Part shown: piece after piece, positions 7,624-13,021 of the stretch
How positions within the stretch are numbered: the stretch's first letter is position 1
How the letters are laid out: each line of letters starts with the position of its first letter
NCBI GenBank assembly: GCA_049325415.1
Contig: JBMOLL010000049.1
Span: forward strand, 1-13,021
From: JBMOLL01 sp049325415
Lineage (GTDB): Bacteria > Bacteroidota > Bacteroidia > Bacteroidales > GCA-2748055
Reading direction: 5' to 3'
Length of the DNA: 13,021 nt
The notes under the pieces: model-generated
The model's input: the letters and a program-made list of their open reading frames with translations, nothing else
What the model was told of the DNA's origin: nothing
Database searches by the model: none
Made by a program: the position numbers and the translations under genes

Positions 7624-7646
7624 GTTTAAAAATCATGGTTTTAAAC
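7624..7646. repeat. AT-rich inverted repeat between the divergent genes
   Basis: GTTTAAAA (7624-7631) and TTTTAAAC (7639-7646) are perfect inverted copies around a 7-nt centre. They lie in the 195-bp spacer shared by the Lnt-like gene and fbp. This could be an operator site affecting either promoter, but simple AT-rich chance symmetry is possible. Confidence 0.3.
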
Positions 7647-7668
7647 ACATTTTATAAGGATTATTTTG

Positions 7669-7700
7669 CTTGCCGGATCAGTGGCTTCTTCTTAGTTTCG
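7669..7700 (+). promoter_or_regulatory. Candidate promoter for fbp
   Basis: TAGTTTCG (7693-7700) matches the Bacteroidota -7 consensus TAnnTTTG at all but one defined position. CTTG (7669-7672) lies 20 nt before it, with a better TTTG match slightly further up at 7665-7668. The box is 19 nt upstream of the fbp ATG, which would give a short leader. The call rests on pattern matching alone. Confidence 0.4.
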
Positions 7701-7719
7701 TAAACAAAACACTCTGCCC

Positions 7720-9696
7720 ATGAGTCCCTTCACCGAAAGCGAACTCCGTTACCTGGAGCTGCTTGCCCGGCACTATCCCACCGTGCAGAAAGCCAGTACC
7801 GAGATCATCAACCTGAATGCCATCCTCAGTCTGCCCAAGGGAACCGAGCATTTTCTCAGCGACCTTCATGGTGAGTACGAGGCTTTCACCCATCTGCTCA
7901 ACAGCGCTTCAGGGGTGATACGCCGCCGCATCGGCGAGCTGTTCCGGGATACCCTGACCGATGCGGAAAAGAACGCTCTGGCCACGCTGATCTACTATCC
8001 GGAGGAGAAACTGAAAAAGATGAAAGACGAAGCCGGTGGGAACGGCGAATGGTTCCGCCTCACCCTGCACCGGCTGGTACGCGTCTGCCGTTCGGTGTCT
8101 TCGAAATACACCCGTTCCAAGGTGAGGAAGGCCCTGCCGCACGATTTCGCCTATGTGATTGAGGAACTGCTGCACGAGGATGAGAACGAACCCGACAAGC
8201 AGCGCTATTACGACGGCATTATCGGTTCGATCATCAGCACCGGGAGGGCTGCAGCTTTTATCACCGAGCTCTGTATCCTTATCCGTCGTCTCACCATCGA
8301 CCGCCTCCACATCGTGGGGGATATCTTCGACCGGGGACCTCACCCCGACCTGATCATCGACACGCTGATGCAATACAACGATGTGGATATCCAGTGGGGC
8401 AATCACGACATCCTCTGGATGGGTGCCGCGCTGGGCTCGCTGCCGCTTATCGCCACACTGGTCAGGATCTCGGCCCGCTATGATAACCTGTCGACCATTG
8501 AAGATGCCTACGGCATCAATCTTCTTCCCCTGGCTACTTTTGCCATGCAGTTTTACCGCGACGATCCTTGTACGGTCTTCAAACCAAAACTGGAAGGAGA
8601 ACGTAGCTACCGGGAGGAGGAGACCCGTCTGGTGGCGCAGATGCACAAGGCGATAGCCGTGATCCAGTTCAAGCTCGAAGGCGAACTCATCCGGCGGCGT
8701 CCCGATTTCGGAATGGACGATCGTTTACTGCTCGAAAGTATTGATTATGCCAGTGGTACCCTCCGCCTGGGCGACCGGGACTATACTTTGCTCGACAGTT
8801 TTTTCCCGACGGTCGATCCGGCCGATCCCTGTCGGCTCAGTCCGGAAGAAGCCGGTGTGATGCAGCGTCTGCAGTCATCTTTTCTAAAAAGCCAGAAACT
8901 GCAACGTCACCTGAAATACCTCATCGACCGGGGAAGCATGTACCTGAAATTCAACCATAACCTGCTGTATCACGGTTGCATCCCGCTGACAGAGAAGGGA
9001 GATTTCAAAAAGGTTATGATCAACGGGAGTTATTATTCCGGGAAAGCCCTGCTCGACAAGTTCGATGAGGTGGTGCGGCAGTGCTATTACGACAAGACCC
9101 TGCACGGGACAGACAGTGCCGGTCTCGATTACCTCTACTATCTGTGGCCGGGTCCCGATTCGCCGCTGTTCGGCAAAACCTGCATGACCACTTTCGAGCG
9201 CTATTTCCTGGCCGAAAAGGAAACGCATGTGGAAGCGAACAATCCCTATTTCACCCTGCGCGACCAGGAAGAGCTGAGCCTCAGGATACTCCGGGAGTTC
9301 GGGCTGGAAGGCGATGATTCGCGCATCATCAACGGGCACGTTCCGGTAAAACTGAAAAAAGGTGAGGACCCGGTAAAGGGAAACGGCCGCATGATCGTGA
9401 TCGACGGCGGTATGGCGAGGGCTTACCAGCCTGTGACAGGAATTGCAGGTTACACCCTGATATATAACTCCTTCGGTTTACTTCTTGCGGCCCACGAGCC
9501 TTTCAGTTCCCGGAAGGAGGCCATCGATAAAGGCGACGATATCGTCACCGGACTCCGGGTGCTGGAACAGGCAAACCGGCGGAAAACCGTTGGAGATACG
9601 GATATTGGTGAGCGCCTGAGGAAAGAGATGGCCGATCTCGGGAATCTCCTGGAAGCCTACCGCCTGGGGCTTATCCGGGAACGGAACGATGCATGA
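7720..9696 (+). CDS. fbp: Class III fructose-1,6-bisphosphatase
   Basis: 658 residues. Hydrolyses fructose 1,6-bisphosphate to fructose 6-phosphate in gluconeogenesis, in the cytoplasm. This is the long FBPase form of Firmicutes and Bacteroidota, related to calcineurin-type metallophosphatases and unlike E. coli Fbp or GlpX. Metal-binding motifs are intact and ordered: SDLHGEY (Asp48, His50), GDIFDRG (200-206), WGNHDILW (Gly227-Asp230) and NGHVPVK (His540). The N terminus YLELLARHYPTVQKASTEII and segments such as NLNAILSLPKGTEHFLSDLHG are typical of the family. Length is normal and no frameshift is seen. The ATG at 7720 is preceded by a plausible promoter and gives a family-like N terminus. 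GC content is clearly higher than in the genes at 2367-5736. It is probably monocistronic; the permease starts 87 bp later behind its own promoter-like box. Confidence 0.97.
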   Translation: MSPFTESELRYLELLARHYPTVQKASTEIINLNAILSLPKGTEHFLSDLHGEYEAFTHLLNSASGVIRRRIGELFRDTLTDAEKNALATLIYYPEEKLKKMKDEAGGNGEWFRLTLHRLVRVCRSVSSKYTRSKVRKALPHDFAYVIEELLHEDENEPDKQRYYDGIIGSIISTGRAAAFITELCILIRRLTIDRLHIVGDIFDRGPHPDLIIDTLMQYNDVDIQWGNHDILWMGAALGSLPLIATLVRISARYDNLSTIEDAYGINLLPLATFAMQFYRDDPCTVFKPKLEGERSYREEETRLVAQMHKAIAVIQFKLEGELIRRRPDFGMDDRLLLESIDYASGTLRLGDRDYTLLDSFFPTVDPADPCRLSPEEAGVMQRLQSSFLKSQKLQRHLKYLIDRGSMYLKFNHNLLYHGCIPLTEKGDFKKVMINGSYYSGKALLDKFDEVVRQCYYDKTLHGTDSAGLDYLYYLWPGPDSPLFGKTCMTTFERYFLAEKETHVEANNPYFTLRDQEELSLRILREFGLEGDDSRIINGHVPVKLKKGEDPVKGNGRMIVIDGGMARAYQPVTGIAGYTLIYNSFGLLLAAHEPFSSRKEAIDKGDDIVTGLRVLEQANRRKTVGDTDIGERLRKEMADLGNLLEAYRLGLIRERNDA

Positions 9697-9771
9697 GGGA
9701 GGTTTCTGAAGAGAAAAGAAAAGAGTGGAAGGTTTTAACCTTTGTTAACTTCATCCTTTCGGGTCTTTTCA

Positions 9772-9779
9772 TACCTTTG
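9772..9779 (+). promoter_or_regulatory. Candidate -7 box just before the permease start
   Basis: TACCTTTG exactly fits the Bacteroidota -7 consensus TAnnTTTG and ends 4 nt before the ATG at 9784. A TTTG at 9741-9744 is the nearest -33-like box, but its 27-nt spacing is longer than usual. If the box is functional, the transcript would have almost no leader. A small inverted repeat, AAGGTT/AACCTT (9729-9742), lies just upstream. Confidence 0.4.
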
Positions 9780-9783
9780 GTTA

Positions 9784-12186
9784 ATGATTAAAGTCCTTGT
9801 CCTGAGGATGCTGAAGAAGCACCCCTTCCTCAACCTCATCAAGATCACCGGCCTCAGCCTGGCCCTGGGCAGTATCCTGCTCATCTTGCTCTACCTCCGT
9901 TTTGAACTGTCGTACGACCGTTTTCCTCCCCGTCCGGGAGATATCTACCGACTTACGGTTACCCGCGACAATTTCCTGGGAGGCAAGCACTTTGCCCGGA
10001 TTTACGGAGCCGGCAACATCCCCGATCTGGCGGCTACTTTCCCCGGAATCGAAAGCTATGTCAGGCTTGCACCGGTAAGAGGCGGCGTGATGAAATACGG
10101 GGAGGAGTACGTGCGGGTAAGTGAGGGCTTCGAGGTCGACAGTACCTTTTTCCGGGTTTTCGGGATCCCTTTGCTTTCGGGGGATGAGCGTACCATCCTG
10201 GATGCCCCGGGCTCCATGGTGGTGTCGGAGAGCTTTGCCCGGCGTGTCTTCGGCGACCTGGACCCGGTAGGACAGGTCCTTACCCTGCCGGTCGGACAGT
10301 TCAACGGGGTCGAAACGAATTTCACGGTAAACGGCATCATGAAGGACTTTCCCCGGAATAGCCATTTCCATCCTGAATTTGTCAGTACTCCGGTCGACCG
10401 GAACGATCTCAGCGGCTGGGCCTGGACCTACCTGCTGCTCGGGGAAGGCGCCGATCCTGCCGTGATCACCTCGGGCTATCCTGATTTCTATACCACCCGC
10501 TTCCCGGAAGACACCGCACTGAGCGGATTGCAGGCCCATCTGCAGCCCCTGGAGGAGATCCACCTGTATTCAAAAAAAACACGTGAGATCGAGCCCAACG
10601 GCAATATGGCCGTCATTTATTCCTTTGCAGCTGCGGCCCTGCTTCTGCTGCTGATCTCCCTGATCAATTATACCAACCTTACCCTTGGCATGGCCGGTTT
10701 CAGTGACCGTTACCAGTTCGTAAGCCGCGTCTTCGGTGCTTCCCGCCGTGTACAGACCCGATTCTTCATCGCGGAGGGACTGGTGATCCTCGTCCTGACG
10801 CTGGTTGCAGGCGGACTGCTCTTTTTCCTGGGTCTGGGCCAGGTACGGCAGCGTTTTGCTCTCGATCTGCTTGACGGGAATGTGGGATTTGCCCTTGGCC
10901 TGACGGCCTTATTTTCGCTGCTGCTCCTGGCTGCGGGAACGCTGGTGCTGCTCCGGCAGGTACGGGGACCGTTGAGCCTGGCACCTTCGGCTGATGCGGA
11001 GCGGGTTTCCCGGGGAGGGAAGATCAGCCACGGTCTGATTGTAGTGCAGAATACCATTGCCATTGCATTGATCATTGCTGTGGTGGTGATCCGGCGTCAG
11101 ACAACTTTTGCCATTCAAAGCGGGATAGGCTCGGACAATCCCGGGCTGGTTTGCCTGGAGGATGTCCATTCGGAAGTGCAGCAACGATTTTCGCTGTTCA
11201 AGGACGAACTGCTGCTTTATCCGGCCATCGCTTCGGTTTCGGCCATGATGGAACCTCCCGGCGGGGAGGCCAACGACATGTTCCGTTTTAGCCTTGAGGG
11301 CTATGAACCCGATCCCGACGATGAAACTGCTTCCTTTATCGGGGTCTTTCCCTGCGACTACTCCTTTGCCTCCGTTTTTGACCTGCAGTTCCTGGCGGGA
11401 CAGGATTTCTCGGAGAATTACGAAGATAACGAGGGCTCGGGGGAATATATCATCAACCGTTCGGCCATGGAGAAACTCGGCTATGCCGATCCGGAGGCCA
11501 TCACAGGCAAGAACTTTGCTCTGTACTTCGGGAACGATTTCATCAAGCTGCCTGCGGGAACCATCATCGGGGTGGTGGAGGATTTTCACCTTTCCAGTCT
11601 GAAAAGGGCGGTGGATCCGCTGGTGCTTTTCAAACGGAAGGATCTCTGGCTCATCAATTTTGTTGTGGCTTTTAAACCCGGGATGGAAGCAGAGGGAATG
11701 CGCGACCTGGAGCAGACCTGGGAAAAACTGTTTCCCAACTATCCTTTTCAACCTGAATATGTCGATTCCATGATCCGGAAACTGTATTCCTTTGAGCGCC
11801 TCCAGGCCTCACTGCTGACCCTGTTCACGGTGATCGCGCTTTTTATCTGTTCCATGGGATTGCTCGGTCTGTCCCTGCTTACCACGCAGCGCCGCATCCG
11901 GGAGATCGGCATCCGCAAGGTGAACGGGGCGGGGAGCCTTACGATCCTCCTTATGCTCAACCGCGATTTTCTGAAATGGATCGTCCTATCTGCCCTGACG
12001 GCCATCCCCCTCGCCTGGCTGGCGATGGACCGCTGGCTGGAGAGTTTTGCCTACCGTACCGCTCTCAGCTGGTGGATCTTTACCTTTGCCGGCCTGCTTG
12101 CCCTGCTGATCGCCGCCCTTACTGTTTCGATTCAGTCATGGCGGGCATCCAGGATGAACCCGGTGGAGGCGCTGAGGTATGAGTAG
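9784..12186 (+). CDS. ABC transporter permease, MacB/FtsX type
   Basis: 800 residues, the large two-FtsX-domain permease typical of Bacteroidota. Layout: first membrane helix at about 20-40, extracytoplasmic MacB-like domain (about 45-270), three helices (about 276-296, 332-352, 367-388), a further helix (about 417-437), a second extracytoplasmic domain (about 440-675), then three helices (about 677-699, 732-748, 764-783). The cytoplasmic coupling loop TTQRRIREIGIRKVNGA (700-716) and the C-terminal RASRMNPVEALRYE are diagnostic. Members couple ATP hydrolysis on a partner protein to mechanical work or export at the envelope; the substrate is unknown. The ATG at 9784 gives the standard N terminus with KKHPFLNLIKITGLSLALG; a TTG at 9742 would add an atypical extension. 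No ATPase gene lies next to it. Confidence 0.93.
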   Translation: MIKVLVLRMLKKHPFLNLIKITGLSLALGSILLILLYLRFELSYDRFPPRPGDIYRLTVTRDNFLGGKHFARIYGAGNIPDLAATFPGIESYVRLAPVRGGVMKYGEEYVRVSEGFEVDSTFFRVFGIPLLSGDERTILDAPGSMVVSESFARRVFGDLDPVGQVLTLPVGQFNGVETNFTVNGIMKDFPRNSHFHPEFVSTPVDRNDLSGWAWTYLLLGEGADPAVITSGYPDFYTTRFPEDTALSGLQAHLQPLEEIHLYSKKTREIEPNGNMAVIYSFAAAALLLLLISLINYTNLTLGMAGFSDRYQFVSRVFGASRRVQTRFFIAEGLVILVLTLVAGGLLFFLGLGQVRQRFALDLLDGNVGFALGLTALFSLLLLAAGTLVLLRQVRGPLSLAPSADAERVSRGGKISHGLIVVQNTIAIALIIAVVVIRRQTTFAIQSGIGSDNPGLVCLEDVHSEVQQRFSLFKDELLLYPAIASVSAMMEPPGGEANDMFRFSLEGYEPDPDDETASFIGVFPCDYSFASVFDLQFLAGQDFSENYEDNEGSGEYIINRSAMEKLGYADPEAITGKNFALYFGNDFIKLPAGTIIGVVEDFHLSSLKRAVDPLVLFKRKDLWLINFVVAFKPGMEAEGMRDLEQTWEKLFPNYPFQPEYVDSMIRKLYSFERLQASLLTLFTVIALFICSMGLLGLSLLTTQRRIREIGIRKVNGAGSLTILLMLNRDFLKWIVLSALTAIPLAWLAMDRWLESFAYRTALSWWIFTFAGLLALLIAALTVSIQSWRASRMNPVEALRYE

Positions 12187-12200
12187 GGAAGGTGGATTGG

Positions 12201-12245
12201 GTGAGAGGGGTGAGAAAAGTGAGAAAGGTGAGAGGGGTGAGAATG
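12201..12245 (+). repeat. Five tandem copies of a 9-bp purine-rich repeat
   Basis: GTGAGA recurs exactly every nine bases at 12201, 12210, 12219, 12228 and 12237, as GTGAGAGGG, GTGAGAAAA, GTGAGAAAG, GTGAGAGGG, GTGAGAATG. The array starts 14 bp after the permease stop codon. A higher-order 27-bp period is seen because GGTGAGAGGGGTGAGAA occurs exactly at 12200-12216 and 12227-12243. This is a minisatellite-like tract whose copy number may vary between strains. Confidence 0.85.
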
Positions 12246-12303
12246 GAGAATGAGGATTGTAGAATGCAGAATGTTGAAGGGGAAAAGCATAATTGGTAGC
12301 CGA

Positions 12304-12347
12304 TACAACCATCCCTCTCCAAATGGAGAGGGACGGGAGGGTGAGGC
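12304..12347. repeat. GC-rich hairpin element, copy 1 (diverged)
   Basis: CCCTCTCC (12313-12320) and GGAGAGGG (12325-12332) form a perfect 8-bp stem with loop AAAT. The tail GGGACGGGAGGGTGAGG matches the tails of two further copies at 12374-12450 and 12476-12551. The stem sequence differs from those copies but remains paired, which suggests selection for the structure. Confidence 0.7.
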
Positions 12348-12373
12348 TTGTCATCAAGAATAGTTGTTATTTT

Positions 12374-12450
12374 TCCCTGTATATTGCTTATATAGTTGCC
12401 ATAACAAACATCCCGCCCCTCCTGGGGGAGGGACAGGAGGGTGGGGTCAG
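12374..12450. repeat. GC-rich hairpin element, copy 2
   Basis: About 77 bp, aligning along its whole length with the copy at 12476-12551 at roughly 85% identity by eye. Shared landmarks are ATTGCTTA-ATAGTTG, then TAACAAACATCCCGCCCC, a short hairpin (CCCTCC 12417-12422 with GGAGGG 12427-12432), and a G-rich tail. Bases 12424-12446 contain four runs of three or more G with loops of 1, 6 and 1 nt, which meets the usual G-quadruplex pattern. Confidence 0.75.
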
Positions 12451-12475
12451 ACCTCGAAAACGGTACAATTCTTTG

Positions 12476-12551
12476 TCCTTACAAATTGCTTAAATAGTTG
12501 TCGTAACAAACATCCCGCCCCCCTGGGGGAGGGACTGGAGGGTGGGGACAG
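12476..12551. repeat. GC-rich hairpin element, copy 3
   Basis: The second full copy, starting 102 bp after the previous one. It keeps ATTGCTTA-ATAGTTG, TAACAAACATCCCGCCCC and the G-rich tail; 12525-12547 again shows four G-runs with 1-, 6- and 1-nt loops. The copies lie between two genes that converge, so they could end transcription from either side. Such short GC-rich intergenic repeats may be dispersed elsewhere in the genome, which cannot be tested here. Confidence 0.75.
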
Positions 12552-12580
12552 GGTCCACGGTGAATTCCAGCAATCAGTTT

Positions 12581-12982
12581 TTATGCCTGAGCAACAGCCT
12601 CCGAACCGCAGTTCAGGCAAACCTCCCGGTGTACACAGAGCATGCCCCCGCAGGTCTTACAGCGCCAGCGTTCTTCTTCCTCGAGGGCAAAAGCCCCGGG
12701 GGAGGTCTCACCGATGCGGTGCAGGTTGGCGATCATGCTCATCCGGTACTTTTGCCGGTAGCGCTTATCAAGGTCCTTGATCCGCCGACAGGGAAATTTA
12801 GGGCAGTCATGGCAGAATCCGCTTTCCGGAAGATGTTCGCAATGGGAGATACTGCATTTGCTGCAGTGGTAACGTTTAAAGAGTTCATCACCCCGGCAGC
12901 CCAGGCAGCGGTTCTTCTCCCGCTGGTAAGCCAGGCAGAGCCGGCAGTTCATTCCGCAGGGAGCGAGCAGGAGGGGATCCAT
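12581..12982 (-). CDS. DUF3795 cysteine-rich protein with C-terminal zinc-ribbon-like tail
   Basis: 133 residues from the ATG at 12982, giving MDPLLLAPCGMNCRLCLAYQ, which is how DUF3795 proteins normally begin. An in-frame ATG at 13021, the window edge, would add a proline-rich MKPTPPPPDHLAG, so the true start could also be there. Cysteines follow the family pattern: CGMNCRLC (9, 13, 16), CLGC (26, 29), CSKC (40, 43), Cys48, and FCHDCPKFPC (57, 60, 65). They probably bind metal; the function of the family is unknown. A second cluster, CKTCGG (108, 111), Cys116 and CLNCG (122, 125), forms a separate zinc-ribbon-like end after an acidic linker. There are 16 cysteines in 133 residues. It faces the permease gene across the repeat-rich spacer. 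Confidence 0.85.
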   Translation of the reverse strand: MDPLLLAPCGMNCRLCLAYQREKNRCLGCRGDELFKRYHCSKCSISHCEHLPESGFCHDCPKFPCRRIKDLDKRYRQKYRMSMIANLHRIGETSPGAFALEEEERWRCKTCGGMLCVHREVCLNCGSEAVAQA

Positions 12983-13021
12983 TCCGGCAAGGTGATCGGG
13001 GGGTGGGGGTGTGGGTTTCAT

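Noticed and set aside
7313..7648. Minus-strand frame starting upstream of the Lnt-like gene, considered as an N-terminal extension
   Set aside because: It overlaps the Lnt-like gene in a different frame and becomes a proline- and arginine-rich shadow translation. The Lnt-like N terminus at 7524 is already complete.
7909..8646. 245-residue minus-strand frame inside fbp
   Set aside because: It is antisense to an intact, strongly conserved fbp gene; such long shadows are common in GC-rich coding DNA.
10909..11751. 280-residue minus-strand frame inside the permease gene
   Set aside because: It is antisense to a clear ABC permease with all family motifs and shows no domain of its own.
12374..12551. 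CRISPR array
   Set aside because: The repeats are too few and too diverged, at about 76 bp with 102-bp spacing, and no cas genes are present.

Overview
The window looks like a chromosomal segment from a member of the Bacteroidota, probably Bacteroidales or a relative. The reasons are a lipoprotein-type esterase, a TPR / transmembrane / AraC-type regulator, a class III fructose-1,6-bisphosphatase, a large MacB/FtsX-type permease ending in RASRMNPVEALRYE, weak Shine-Dalgarno signals, and TAnnTTTG-like promoter boxes. The taxon is inferred from gene content only.

Layout, left to right. (1) 3-131 is the 3' end of an unidentified gene, followed at once by a strong hairpin. (2) 544-2106 (+) encodes a type B carboxylesterase with a lipoprotein signal. 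(3) 2367-5736 (+) is an AT-rich block. It holds a 659-aa TPR, membrane and AraC-HTH regulator, a 127-aa stand-alone AraC-type DNA-binding domain closely related to the regulator's C terminus, and a YccF-domain membrane protein. (4) 5737-6186 is a 450-bp convergent intergenic region with a 126-bp element bounded by near-perfect 19-nt inverted repeats, then a clear + strand terminator. (5) 6187-7524 (-) is an Lnt-like membrane nitrilase-fold acyltransferase whose C terminus looks cut short. It is divergent from fbp (7720-9696, +). (6) 9784-12186 (+) is an 800-aa ABC permease with no ATPase gene beside it. (7) 12187-12580 is a repeat-rich convergent spacer: five copies of a 9-bp tandem repeat, then three related GC-rich hairpin elements, two of which carry a G-quadruplex-type pattern. 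(8) 12581-12982 (-) is a DUF3795 cysteine-rich protein with a C-terminal zinc-ribbon-like extension; an in-frame ATG also lies at the window edge.

The genes do not form one pathway. The two AraC-domain genes may be a duplication with one decayed copy. fbp is a gluconeogenic housekeeping gene and the Lnt-like protein belongs to envelope lipoprotein processing. Base composition steps from AT-rich (about 2107-6180) to GC-rich (after about 6190), by eye. I found no CRISPR array, tRNA, rRNA, transposase or integrase. I do not see a convincing new multi-gene system. The best unexplained signals are the 126-bp inverted-repeat element, the three-copy G-rich hairpin family, and the abrupt end of the Lnt-like protein.
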